From positions 90,019 through 154,018 of the forward strand of contig CAYOSH010000006.1 in NCBI GenBank assembly GCA_964406575.1: 64,000 bases of DNA, given 5' to 3'. Source of the stretch: WTAW01 sp964406575. Its GTDB lineage: Bacteria; Acidobacteriota; Aminicenantia; Aminicenantales; Aminicenantaceae. How positions within the stretch are numbered: position 1 is the stretch's first letter; each line of letters opens with the position of its first letter. The notes under the pieces were generated by a model, which saw only the letters and a program-made list of their open reading frames with translations, ran no database searches and was not told where the DNA came from. The translations under genes and the position numbers were made by a program. Below are positions 43,560 to 52,315 of the stretch, piece by piece.

Positions 43560-45338
43560 ATGGTCGAAACTTTAAGTCAGCTTTTTATGAATACGATCAA
43601 GTCTTACCCCAAAAACGATCTGATGCTATACAAAAAGAATGGAACTTATACACCAATCTCGACTGAAGAATTTGAAAAGCAGGTGAAACATTTCGCTCTC
43701 GGTTTAAGAGATCTGGATCATAAAGCCAGCGATAAGCTGATCATTCTCTCTGAAAACAGGCCTGAATGGGTGATGACGGACTTAGCGAACTTGTGCGTTG
43801 GGTGTGTGACTGTTCCGATCTACACATCCCTTGTTCCCGAACAGATCAAATACATTATTGATAATTCGGACGCAAGGGTAGTGGTCTTTTCTGATAAGGA
43901 GATGTGGGAAAAGATCAAAGCCGTGAAATCAGATCTCGTAAAGGTAGATCACTATATCACGTACCAAACGAATGGCCCTGAGGGAGTGTTGACTTTTGCC
44001 GAGGTTCAAAAGAGGGGAGAGAAACTCGCTAAGGAACAGCCGGACCTCTTTGCGGAGCTTGCCCTCAAAGTGAGACCGGATGATGTGGCATCGATCATTT
44101 ATACTTCAGGAACCACAGGCGTTCCCAAAGGTGTGATGCTCATGCACAGCAATTTTGTGAGCAATGTCCAGTCTGTGACGACAATAATCGAATTCACTGA
44201 GAAAGATACTGTTCTGTCATTTTTGCCCTTATCCCATGTCCTGGAGCGGATGGTCACTTTTGCCTATCTCTATAAGGGATGTTCTATCGGGTATGCGGAA
44301 AGCATTGAAACGGTCGGGGAGAATTTGCTCGAGATTCATCCGCAGATCATGGTCAGCGTGCCCCGTGTGTTTGAAAAAATATACGCTAAAGTCATGGATA
44401 ACGTCCTAGCCAGCTCCTCCCTGAAGAGGAAGATTTTTTTCTGGGCGGCCCAAGTGGGGCGTGAATATGGAAAGCGCAAATTGCTCGGTCAGCCTGTATC
44501 TGGCTCTTTTCAATTCAAAAAGAATCTGGCACATAAACTTGTCTTTTCAAAAATAATCGAAAAAACAGGGGGTAGAGTGCGTTTCTTTGTTTCTGGCGGC
44601 GCTCCCCTTTCTAAAGATATTGCTGAATTTTTCTACGCCATGGGCTTGGTCGTTCTGGAAGGATACGGGCTTACAGAAACTTCTCCGGTCATTGCCGTCA
44701 ATACGCTCGAAAGCCCCAGATTCGGAAGCGTGGGGAAACCCATCCCTGGAGTGGAGGTGCGCATTGCCGAGGATGGAGAGATCCTGACAAAAGGTCCTCA
44801 TGTGATGAAAGGATATTACAAAATGGAGGCTGAGACACAAGAAGCCATTATGGACGGTTGGTTTCACACGGGAGATATTGGACACTTGGATGATCAAGGA
44901 TATCTGACAATCACTGACAGAAAGAAAGACATTATCGTTACAACCGGTGGAAAAAATGTAGCTCCCCAGCCCATAGAAAATATATTAAAGACAAATCCTT
45001 ATATTTCCAATGCAGTTATCTTGGGAGACAAACGTAAGTTTATATCCGCACTTATTGTCCCGAATTTTGAGAAGCTGGAGGAATATGCGAAGGCGAATAA
45101 CATAAACTATAGCGATTTTAGCGAGTTGGTCAAGAACGAAACGGTATTGAATTTTATGGAGTCGGAGATCAATAGAACAACCCCGGGGTTGGCTTCCTAC
45201 GAAAAAGTTAAAAAAGTCGCTCTGCTGGATAGGGAATTCGAGATCGAGAAGGGGGAGATCACACCCACGCTCAAAGTCAAAAGGAACATCATCGAACAGA
45301 AATACGGAAGCATTATCGACGGTATCTATCAAGAATGA
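43560..45338 (+). CDS. Long-chain acyl-CoA ligase (AMP-forming)
   Basis: A 592-residue ANL-superfamily enzyme activating fatty acids to acyl-CoA via acyl-AMP. The P-loop motif is IIYTSGTTGVPKGVML near residue 180, followed by YGLTETSPV (A5) and the hinge DRKKDIIVTTGGKNVAPQPIE near 455. The C-terminal lysine region GEITPTLKVKRN is present. GGAGGG lies before the start. It is monocistronic and probably feeds lipid synthesis or beta-oxidation; chain length is not predictable. Confidence 0.93.
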   Translation: MVETLSQLFMNTIKSYPKNDLMLYKKNGTYTPISTEEFEKQVKHFALGLRDLDHKASDKLIILSENRPEWVMTDLANLCVGCVTVPIYTSLVPEQIKYIIDNSDARVVVFSDKEMWEKIKAVKSDLVKVDHYITYQTNGPEGVLTFAEVQKRGEKLAKEQPDLFAELALKVRPDDVASIIYTSGTTGVPKGVMLMHSNFVSNVQSVTTIIEFTEKDTVLSFLPLSHVLERMVTFAYLYKGCSIGYAESIETVGENLLEIHPQIMVSVPRVFEKIYAKVMDNVLASSSLKRKIFFWAAQVGREYGKRKLLGQPVSGSFQFKKNLAHKLVFSKIIEKTGGRVRFFVSGGAPLSKDIAEFFYAMGLVVLEGYGLTETSPVIAVNTLESPRFGSVGKPIPGVEVRIAEDGEILTKGPHVMKGYYKMEAETQEAIMDGWFHTGDIGHLDDQGYLTITDRKKDIIVTTGGKNVAPQPIENILKTNPYISNAVILGDKRKFISALIVPNFEKLEEYAKANNINYSDFSELVKNETVLNFMESEINRTTPGLASYEKVKKVALLDREFEIEKGEITPTLKVKRNIIEQKYGSIIDGIYQE

Positions 45339-45387
45339 TCAATCTGAATTATCCATCTTTCATCTGAATAATCCATCTTTGACTGAA

Positions 45388-46104
45388 TTATTTATAGGTT
45401 TTCTTCTTCCAGTAGAGGATCCGGCCGCAGTTTTCACAGAGGATAATCTGTGTCTCGGCTTTGAGCTCGTTCAGCATTTGGGGCCGGATACGGATCTGAC
45501 ACATTGAGCAAAAGTCATCGGTCACCGCTGAAAGGGCGATTCCGCTTTTTTTCTTGAAAATTTCTAGATATAGACGCGATTGTTCTTTCGGGATCAGTGG
45601 GATAAGGCTCTCTTTTTTTTGCGTAAGTTCTGCCTTTTTTTCTTCTATTTCCTTCTTTTTGAAGATAAGCGTATCTTTTTCTTTGGTGAGCTTTTCTTTG
45701 GCCGCGTTGGCTCTTGACTCCGCTTTCTGGATCTCCTCGCCTATATCATCGGCCTCAAGCATTTCACTGATTATTTCCTCTTCCTTCTGGTCTATCTTGG
45801 ACTGTGCGTCTTTGATCTCTTTGAGGAGCGCAGTGTACTCTTTATTTGTCTTTACCCCGGTTGATTGATGTTTGTATTTATCGATTTGTGCTTTTATGTC
45901 CTGGATCTCTGTTTCAAGAGTACGTCTGTTCTTCTGATTTTGGGCAAGTTTGTCTTTGGCGCGAGACACTGCCTGGGATTGGGCATCGATTTGTATTTCG
46001 ATGCCTTTCATTTGAGAGGGGATCTTGTCAAGGATAAGTGTGGTTTCTTTTATTTCTTCATCGAGATTCTGGAGATTAATCAGGTTGTCAAAGTCGATAT
46101 CCAC
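45388..46104 (-). CDS. C4-type zinc-ribbon coiled-coil protein (CdsZ-like)
   Basis: A 238-residue protein with a long antiparallel coiled coil (about 10-175, Lys/Glu-rich with KxKEIEEKKAEL heptads). A C-terminal zinc ribbon follows, with CSMCQIRI and CENCGRIL (Cys pairs near 199/202 and 225/228). It matches the zf-RING_7/CdsZ family, which are regulatory or ribosome-related proteins in several phyla. A tRNA gene lies about 20 bp upstream on the same strand, and co-transcription is possible. Confidence 0.85.
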   Translation of the reverse strand: MDIDFDNLINLQNLDEEIKETTLILDKIPSQMKGIEIQIDAQSQAVSRAKDKLAQNQKNRRTLETEIQDIKAQIDKYKHQSTGVKTNKEYTALLKEIKDAQSKIDQKEEEIISEMLEADDIGEEIQKAESRANAAKEKLTKEKDTLIFKKKEIEEKKAELTQKKESLIPLIPKEQSRLYLEIFKKKSGIALSAVTDDFCSMCQIRIRPQMLNELKAETQIILCENCGRILYWKKKTYK

Positions 46105-46124
46105 ATCTTTCCCTCAGGCAAAAG

Positions 46125-46196
46125 TGGGCCTACCAGGATTCGAACCTGGGACTAACCGGTTATGAGCCGGTGGCTCTACCGCTGAGCTATAGGCCC
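46125..46196 (-). tRNA. tRNA with CAT anticodon (Met or Ile2)
   Basis: On the minus strand the acceptor stem is GGGCCTA (5' end at 46196) paired with TAGGCCC and followed by discriminator A at 46125. The anticodon stem ACCGG/CCGGT encloses CTCATAA, giving CAT. The D-arm is AGCTCAGCGGTAGAGC and the T-arm is CCAGGTTCGAATCCTGG. CCA is not encoded. The first pair is G-C, so initiator fMet is unlikely. Elongator Met and lysidine-modified Ile2 cannot be separated by eye. Confidence 0.92.
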
Positions 46197-46240
46197 TGCA
46201 CAGGTCTTATATATCAAATCTTAAAAACCAAGTCAATTTT

Positions 46241-46308
46241 CTGAATTATTCATAAAAGCTGCCGATACCTATTTTCGAAAGACTTTCATGCTTATCATCG
46301 GCATCTTT
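46241..46308. repeat. Family 3 repeat fragment
   Basis: CTGAATTATTCATAAAAGCT is identical to the start of the 49899-50106 copy. It then folds: AAAGCTGCCGAT pairs with ATCATCGGCATCTTT. It lies between the tRNA and rpoD and seems to be a shortened copy keeping one end and the internal hairpin. Confidence 0.55.
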
Positions 46309-46402
46309 CCCCCTTTCCTATTATCCCTTAGATGGGATGTGTCTGTTCTGTGCATTGAGCAAAATATATGAGCTGGATTGCCTGATTTTTTTGTCTGGCC
46401 GA

Positions 46403-48022
46403 TTATTGGCCGTTAGTGAAAGATTTGAGCTTTCGGCTTCTGCTTGGATGTTTGAGTTTCCTCAGTGCCTTTGCTTCGATCTGCCGAATACGCTCACGAG
46501 TAACCTTGAATTGTTGTCCCACTTCTTCAAGGGTGTGTTCGTTGCCGTCCCCCAAGCCAAACCTCATTTTCAGGACTTTGGCCTCTCTTTCTGTCAGGGT
46601 TTTTAGGGCTTCTTCGATCTGCTCTCTGAGGTTTATGTGGATGATGGTATCAGGAGGGGATGGCATGATCTTGTCCTCGATGAAATCACCCAGATGGCTG
46701 TCTTCCTCCTCGCCGATCGGAGTCTCGAGGGATATAGGTTCTTGGGCGATCTTTATGATTTTCCTGACCTTGTTGATGGGCAAATCCATTTTCTTCGAGA
46801 TTTCTTCTGAAGTGGGCTCGCGCCCGATCTCTTGGACAAGGCTCCGGGAAACACGGATCAGTTTATTGATCGTCTCGATCATATGCACCGGGATCCGGAT
46901 CGTTCTGGCTTGGTCGGCAATGGCACGGGTAATGGCTTGGCGAATCCACCATGTGGCGTACGTTGAAAACTTATATCCTCTGCGGTACTCAAATTTATCC
47001 ACAGCTTTCATCAAGCCCATGTTGCCTTCCTGGATCAAATCGAGAAACTGGAGTCCGCGGTTGCTGTATTTTTTTGCGATCGAGACCACAAGCCTGAGGT
47101 TGGCTGCGACAAGCTCTTTTTTCGCCTGATCGCTGATTTTTTTTCCTGTTGAGATGGCCCTCAAGGTTTTGCGTAGGCCTTTAGAATCCAGGGCGATCTC
47201 AACTTGATAACTCCGTATGATCTTGTTGATGTCCTTGATCTTCTTTTTGTATTCATCCTCTTTCTTTTTGCTTCGTGTGTGGCTGATGGAGACCTTCAGC
47301 TCCTCTTTGGCTTCCTCTAATTCATTGATGATCTTCAGTCTGTTTCGGAGCTCTGTGATGATTAACTCCCGGTGGAGGGGGCGGATATTGAGTTCGCGGA
47401 TTAGGCGGCTTATTTCAACGATATATCTCCCTCTAGTTAAAGCATATTTTTTTAAATTGGGGATTTTTTCCAATTGGTCACTGAGTTCGTGGATTTCTTT
47501 AACCTTGTCAAGAATCTGTCTTTTTTTGATCTCAAATTTATCTTCGGAGAGCTCTTCATCGGTAAAATCAAACATTTCTTGAAGGATATCTAGATCTTCA
47601 TCCACCTTGTCTTCGAGTGAGAGGACCTCGTTGAGCACGAGCCGCGTTTTCGAGAGGGCCTTGATGATGGCTTTTTCTCCCCTTTCGATCTCTCTTGCGA
47701 TGGCAATCTCTCCCTCTCGTGTTAAGAGAGAGATGTTGCCCATCTCCCTGAGATAGAGCTTCACGGGATCTGTCGTGCGTTCGAGCCCCTCGAGAGAGAC
47801 GACATCACTTTTTCTTCTTTTGGGGAGGACCTCCCTCTGCTTATCGAGGATTTTGATCCCATAATCATCCATCGAGCTGAGAAATTCATCGAACACTTCT
47901 TGGCTCTCCGAATCGTCCTGAAAAGTCTTATCGATCTCTTGGAACAGCAAATACCCTTGTTTTCTTCCTTTGGATATCAGCTCATGAATTTCGCTTTTTT
48001 GATTGTCTCTATCTGAAGGCAA
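46403..48022 (-). CDS. rpoD: Primary sigma factor sigma-70
   Basis: A 539-residue housekeeping sigma factor. Region 1.1-like residues 1-60, region 1.2 near 84-110 (TDPVKLYLREMGNISLLTRE) and a non-conserved acidic segment come first. Region 2 has NRGLQFLDLIQEGNMGLMKA and YKFSTYATWWIRQAITRAI, followed by region 3. Region 4 has LREQIEEALKTLTEREAKVL and the VTRERIRQIEAKALRKL helix-turn-helix. It lies 54 bp after dnaG, forming the familiar dnaG-rpoD unit of the macromolecular-synthesis operon, without rpsU. Confidence 0.95.
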   Translation of the reverse strand: MPSDRDNQKSEIHELISKGRKQGYLLFQEIDKTFQDDSESQEVFDEFLSSMDDYGIKILDKQREVLPKRRKSDVVSLEGLERTTDPVKLYLREMGNISLLTREGEIAIAREIERGEKAIIKALSKTRLVLNEVLSLEDKVDEDLDILQEMFDFTDEELSEDKFEIKKRQILDKVKEIHELSDQLEKIPNLKKYALTRGRYIVEISRLIRELNIRPLHRELIITELRNRLKIINELEEAKEELKVSISHTRSKKKEDEYKKKIKDINKIIRSYQVEIALDSKGLRKTLRAISTGKKISDQAKKELVAANLRLVVSIAKKYSNRGLQFLDLIQEGNMGLMKAVDKFEYRRGYKFSTYATWWIRQAITRAIADQARTIRIPVHMIETINKLIRVSRSLVQEIGREPTSEEISKKMDLPINKVRKIIKIAQEPISLETPIGEEEDSHLGDFIEDKIMPSPPDTIIHINLREQIEEALKTLTEREAKVLKMRFGLGDGNEHTLEEVGQQFKVTRERIRQIEAKALRKLKHPSRSRKLKSFTNGQ

Positions 48023-48076
48023 TGTCTACTCCTCTGTTTTTATGAATAGTTGAGGGCCATTATTATAACGAATGTT

Positions 48077-49813
48077 TTAGAGCTCCTGATTCCCCAGACG
48101 TGAAAGTTGCATTTTCACGTCCTGCAATTCTTTTATGGCGGAAAAGACTTTTTTATTTTCTCCCGCTTTTTCAAACTTTGTTATTTCGCGCTTTAATCCC
48201 AAATACTTGTTTTCAAGGGCGTATTGCCGAAGGGCGCGGACACATTCTAGAGCTTCCTCAAGGCTAGGTGTTTGCTCTTTTTCCTGGAGTATTTGTGATA
48301 AAGCGCTCAAAAGGTCTTTGTCGATCTTTTCTTTGATATGTTGAAAATTAGGCTCTTTTCCATTGTTAAAAAAATCTGAAAAAACTTGAAAAATAGCTGC
48401 GCTCCTCAATCCGCTGAAATCTTCGGTTATTATTCTTTTAAACAGCTCCGGGCCAATGCGGCTGTCATCAAAAAGGATCTGCAACAGACGCTTTTCTGCG
48501 TTAAGGAAACTGATTTTCTTTTCGACCTCCGCCTCCTTCGTTTTTGTTCGTATCAGCGAACGTATTAAACCCTCATCAATATCGAGCTCTTCACACATTG
48601 TTTTGAGATACTCACTCTGGATAACTGGGTCGGGCACTTTTACGATCTCGTTGACGATGGATCTGGCGATTTTATTTTTTTGTTCGGGTCTGTCGAGCCT
48701 CTTACCTTGGACATATGAATCTATCAAAAATTTAAGGCCAGGTTTGCTCTCCTTGATTGCGTTCATATATTTTTCTGGTCCGTATTTTCTTATGTAGCTG
48801 TCGGGGTCTAATCCTTTAGGTACAGTTGCGACTTTAATTTCGACACCCTGTTCGAAACACAATGAAATGGCTCTCAATGCCGCTTTAATACCGGCCTCAT
48901 CTCCATCATAGCTCACGATCAAGCGCGACTCAAATCGCGAGGCTTGCATGACTTGTTCAGATGTTAAGCTGGTCCCCAGCGATGCAGCTGCATTCTGTAT
49001 GCCTGCTTGAATAAGAGTAAGGAAGTCTGTGTATCCTTCGACCAGTATGATTTCTCTTTGTTCGCGAATGGCGTCTTTGGTGAGGTTCCAGCCATAAAGG
49101 AGTTTCCCCTTTGTGTAGATGGGCGTATCTGGGGAATTGAGGTATTTGGGATCCTGGTCGATAATGGTCCGTCCTCCAAATGCCACCACTTTGCCAGTCG
49201 GAGTGAAAATGGGGAAGATGATCCTTCCCCTGAACCGGTCGTAGTATCCTTCTTTTTTTGTTCTCGGTAAGACTAAACCAGCCTTCTCGAGTAAATTCGG
49301 GGGGATATTTTTCCTCTGGAAGAAATTGAGCAAGGCATTCCATGAATTGAGCGCATATCCTATTTTGAGCTTCTGGATGGTTTCCTCGGCAATTCCCCTT
49401 TTACGGAGATACTCAAGGGCTTTTTCCCCCTCTTTTGTGTTGAACAGATTTTTTCTGAAAAAGGCCAAGCTGTCTTCGCTGATCTTTGTGAGTTTTTCCT
49501 CCAATTTTGCCATCTGCGGTGAAAATTGTCTCTTTTCCGGAAGTTTGATGTTGTATTTGTCGGCGAGGAAGCGCAAGGCTTCCAGAAAGCTTAAGTTTTC
49601 TTTTTCCATGATAAGGGTGAAGAGGTCGCCCCCAATACCGCATCCAAAACAGTGGAAGAGCTGTTTGTCCTCGTCTACAGTGAAAGAGGGAGTTTTTTCC
49701 GAGTGAAAAGGGCAAAGCCCCACATGCTTTGCGCCCCTTCGTCTCAATGTTGTGTATTGGGAGGCGACATCGACAATACTTGCCGTTTGTTTGATTTGAT
49801 CTATAACATCCAT
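48077..49813 (-). CDS. dnaG: DNA primase
   Basis: A 578-residue primase making RNA primers at the fork. The N-terminal CHC2 zinc finger is CPFH (about 33-36) and CFGCG (about 55-59). The RNA-polymerase core has YDRFRGRIIFPI, and the TOPRIM motifs are VEGYTDFLTLIQ and SYDGDEAGIKAA. The C-terminal helicase-binding part is shorter and divergent. A strong promoter lies 42-70 bp upstream. It is first in the dnaG-rpoD operon. Confidence 0.95.
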   Translation of the reverse strand: MDVIDQIKQTASIVDVASQYTTLRRRGAKHVGLCPFHSEKTPSFTVDEDKQLFHCFGCGIGGDLFTLIMEKENLSFLEALRFLADKYNIKLPEKRQFSPQMAKLEEKLTKISEDSLAFFRKNLFNTKEGEKALEYLRKRGIAEETIQKLKIGYALNSWNALLNFFQRKNIPPNLLEKAGLVLPRTKKEGYYDRFRGRIIFPIFTPTGKVVAFGGRTIIDQDPKYLNSPDTPIYTKGKLLYGWNLTKDAIREQREIILVEGYTDFLTLIQAGIQNAAASLGTSLTSEQVMQASRFESRLIVSYDGDEAGIKAALRAISLCFEQGVEIKVATVPKGLDPDSYIRKYGPEKYMNAIKESKPGLKFLIDSYVQGKRLDRPEQKNKIARSIVNEIVKVPDPVIQSEYLKTMCEELDIDEGLIRSLIRTKTKEAEVEKKISFLNAEKRLLQILFDDSRIGPELFKRIITEDFSGLRSAAIFQVFSDFFNNGKEPNFQHIKEKIDKDLLSALSQILQEKEQTPSLEEALECVRALRQYALENKYLGLKREITKFEKAGENKKVFSAIKELQDVKMQLSRLGNQEL

Positions 49814-49854
49814 AATGCGTCGAGGCAGACTTCTAATTCAAAATTAACTAGTAA

Positions 49855-49883
49855 AATATAGGGTTGAGTTATTCAATTGTCAA
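49855..49883 (-). promoter_or_regulatory. Promoter of dnaG-rpoD
   Basis: On the minus strand a perfect TTGACA (complement of 49878-49883), a 17-bp spacer and TATATT (complement of 49855-49860) predict transcription from about 49848, 35 nt before the dnaG start. It is the best sigma-70 match seen in the window. Confidence 0.7.
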
Positions 49884-49898
49884 GTTTATAACTTAATC

Positions 49899-50106
49899 TG
49901 AATTATTCATAAAAGCTGCTGACAATTTTAAATTATAAAAGCACACAATATCTTATTGTCAGCATCTTTTACGCTACGGGCGAACCGATCTCATCACGTC
50001 TGTTTCGTGCAGCCCGGGCTAGGTTGGATCGGCTCGCAGTAGACATCTGCGGCTTCATGGGACGCTTCCTCACAGCCATGACAACCTCGGCCGGTGAATA
50101 ATCCGG
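49899..50106. repeat. Family 3 repeat, copy 2 (reverse orientation)
   Basis: About 208 bp between the dnaG promoter and larB, reverse-complement to 36427-36632 over its length. The ends are TGAATTATTCA and TGAATAATCCGG. It has the internal pair ATTGTCAGCATCTTTTACGC and AAGCTGCTGACAAT. A frame at 49969-50151 within it is not credible. The remainder of the 364-bp gap has no gene. Confidence 0.8.
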
Positions 50107-50177
50107 ATTATTTAAAATGATAAAAATAAACGCCACGATCGTCTCAATCAAATTCCTTAGGCAGGGGATTCCGTCAA

Positions 50178-50921
50178 CTAAAGGTGATTGATGAGAGAAG
50201 CGATGTAGGCGGCACCGAATCCATTGTCGATATTGACAACAGCAAGTCCGCCGGGGCAGGAGTTCAGCATGGCCAACAGTGCGGCCAATCCTTTGAAGCT
50301 TGTTCCATAACCCACACTTGTAGGTACAGCGATGATGGGAATTTCTGTGATGCCTGCGATGACACTGGGTAAAGCTCCTTCCATCCCTGCTGCTGTGATG
50401 ATAACACGAGCGCTTTTGATGGTGTCCATCTCTCCAAAAAGTCTGTGAAGGCCAGCCACGCCAACGTCATAGATCTTATCGATCTCGTTCCCCAATACCT
50501 CACAGGTCACTGCGGCCTCTTCGGCTACGGGAATATCGGAAGTCCCCGCGGTGATGATCACGATCCGGCCTTTCCCCGGGGGGGGATCTTTTTGTTTCAA
50601 GAAGACAGTTCTTGCCAGAGAATTGTAACGCGCTTTAGGTATCTGCTGTTTGATTTTTTTATAGGCTTTAGGCTCCACTCGGGTGATAAGAAGATTGCTG
50701 CCCTTTTTGAGGATGGCTTTAGCTATTTTCAAGATCTGATCGTCCGTTTTTCCTGCCCCGAAGACGATCTCCGGATATCCACGCCTTAGCTCTCTGTGGT
50801 GGTCGATCTTGGCAAAAGCCAGGTCTTGGTAGGGAAAATCCTTCAGTGCCCTGAGGGCGTCTTTTGGGGATAGCTCTCCCTTTTGGACTTTAACAAGGAG
50901 TTCTTCCAGCTGTTTGTTCAT
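50178..50921 (-). CDS. larB: Nickel pincer cofactor biosynthesis protein LarB
   Basis: A 247-residue AIR carboxylase-like protein. It begins with an approximately 40-residue helical domain (LLVKVQKGELSPKDALRALK) and continues with the PurE-like fold: IVIITAGTSDIPVAEEAAVT, DVGVAGLHRL, then ITAAGMEGALPSVIAG. LarB carboxylates and hydrolyses NaAD to make the pyridinium dicarboxylate precursor of the nickel pincer cofactor of lactate racemase and other LarA enzymes. larC, larE and larA are not nearby, so it stands alone. Confidence 0.9.
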   Translation of the reverse strand: MNKQLEELLVKVQKGELSPKDALRALKDFPYQDLAFAKIDHHRELRRGYPEIVFGAGKTDDQILKIAKAILKKGSNLLITRVEPKAYKKIKQQIPKARYNSLARTVFLKQKDPPPGKGRIVIITAGTSDIPVAEEAAVTCEVLGNEIDKIYDVGVAGLHRLFGEMDTIKSARVIITAAGMEGALPSVIAGITEIPIIAVPTSVGYGTSFKGLAALLAMLNSCPGGLAVVNIDNGFGAAYIASLINHL

Positions 50922-50975
50922 CGACTCATTCTAGCACAGGTCCTTCTGATAATGCCAGATACACAGGCTTATGGG

Positions 50976-51141
50976 AAGCATCCTTATTTCCGTAATGCTC
51001 TCAAGTCAAATGATAATAGCAGGAGTTCGTCACAGTCCATATTCGTCAAAGACCCCACCCACCCACCACCATCCGACTCATAAGGACAGTGACTCCCTCT
51101 TTTTTGCCTCTAATGCCCTTGTCACGGAAATAAGGATGCTT
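50976..51141. repeat. MITE-like repeat, family 1, copy C
   Basis: A 166-bp element in the 307-bp gap between larB and lpxC with perfect 18-bp inverted ends AAGCATCCTTATTTCCGT and ACGGAAATAAGGATGCTT. It is collinear with copy A and reverse to copy B. No ORF. Confidence 0.88.
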
Positions 51142-51228
51142 TCAGACTCATCCATCATCGGAGAAACATCCCTAAATTCATTAGCAAGATAACGTCTAGA
51201 CTCTGGTTGAAGTCTTCGTTATACTGAA

Positions 51229-52080
51229 ATGGAAAAAATTATGATCAATCAGAAAGCTACGATAAAAAAGGAGATTACTTTCTCCGGCGTCGGGATCCAT
51301 TCCGGCCAGAATGTGGAGTGCACATTGAAGCCATCTCCATCTGGAGAAATACTTTTTTCGTTCGTAGATGGTGATAATTCTCAAATGCGAGTGGATGCCT
51401 TTCAAGTTAAATCTAAATCAAGCTCCATATTGGCAGATGGACAGTGGCAGATCCGTACGGTAGAGCATCTATTGTCTGCCTTGTATGTATTCGGTGTGGA
51501 TAGTGTTGATATCGAGCTCAAAGGGAGAGAGATCCCCATACTGGACGGAAGCGCATTACCAATTGCAAACGCCCTTGCGGAGTGCGGGATCCAAACACTT
51601 CCAGAAAAAAAGATATTCCTCAAAATGACCAAACCCTTCGTTGTTCAGGAGAAAGATGCTTCTGTCTCTGTCGAGCCGGCCCAGGAGTTTGAAATAAGCT
51701 ACACGATAGAGTTTGATCATCCTCTCATACAGAAACAGGCATTGGATGTGGTTGTCAGCAGGCAGAACTTTCTCAAAAAGATTGCTCCGGCCCGCACCTT
51801 TGGGTTTCTCAAAGACGTTGAGGGACTCTGGGCTCAAGGATTGGCCTTGGGAGGGTCCCTGGATAATGCCATCGTCCTTGATGAAGCAGGTGTGATCAAT
51901 GGGCCCCTCCGGTTCGATGATGAGTTTGTCCGCCACAAGATTTTAGATTTTATCGGAGATTTATCCCTGTTGGGGTATCCTCTTTACGGACATTTCAAAG
52001 CCTTTAAAGCGGGTCATTCGCTGCATCTCAAGGCTGTCCGTTTTCTTATCGATAATCCTGATCACTACACACTCCTCTGA
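51229..52080 (+). CDS. lpxC: UDP-3-O-acyl-N-acetylglucosamine deacetylase
   Basis: A 283-residue zinc deacetylase, the committed step of lipid A synthesis. KKEITFSGVGIHSGQ opens the fold. Zinc ligands fit His in TVEHLLSALY and His/Asp in FVRHKILDFIGDL, and the general-base region is AGHSLH near the C-terminus. The ATG at 51241 is an alternative start. It stands apart from other lpx genes. Confidence 0.94.
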   Translation: MEKIMINQKATIKKEITFSGVGIHSGQNVECTLKPSPSGEILFSFVDGDNSQMRVDAFQVKSKSSSILADGQWQIRTVEHLLSALYVFGVDSVDIELKGREIPILDGSALPIANALAECGIQTLPEKKIFLKMTKPFVVQEKDASVSVEPAQEFEISYTIEFDHPLIQKQALDVVVSRQNFLKKIAPARTFGFLKDVEGLWAQGLALGGSLDNAIVLDEAGVINGPLRFDDEFVRHKILDFIGDLSLLGYPLYGHFKAFKAGHSLHLKAVRFLIDNPDHYTLL

Positions 52081-52161
52081 ATTTTTGCATTGATCGCATG
52101 TTGGATTCGTCCCTCGAATGGTCTGGTCAAATTAATACAATGTAGTCAAGATAAATCAATG

Positions 52162-52204
52162 TAGAGTCCGTTCCCCGAACGGACCGTTCGGGGAGCGGAC
52201 TCTA
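52162..52204. repeat. Family 4 near-perfect 43-bp hairpin
   Basis: TAGAGTCCGTTCCCCGAACG and its complement meet at a central A, giving a 21-bp arm pair with one G-U-type mismatch. It lies between lpxC and the TPR-glmUS promoter and may stop lpxC transcripts, although no U-tract follows. It belongs with the hairpins at 25656, 33711, 43364 and 56103. Confidence 0.7.
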
Positions 52205-52247
52205 TCTCCACATGCATTTGAGAACAAGGGAGAAGCCAATTAAGAGC

Positions 52248-52276
52248 TTGTCAATCGAGTGATTCTGAGATAAAAT
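52248..52276 (+). promoter_or_regulatory. Promoter of the TPR-glmU-glmS operon
   Basis: TTGTCA (52248-52253), a 17-bp spacer and TAAAAT (52271-52276) predict transcription from about 52283, 33 nt before the GTG start. Confidence 0.6.
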
Positions 52277-52315
52277 GGTCAACACTTTGATTTTAGTATT
52301 TTTAGGGAGATAAAA

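Noticed and set aside
49969..50151. 60-codon minus-strand frame
   Set aside because: It lies within the family 3 repeat, and the equivalent frame is not kept in the other copy.
10155..51141. CRISPR array or integron-type repeats
   Set aside because: Copies are tens of kilobases apart, 160-220 bp long, and lack regular spacers or cas/integrase genes.
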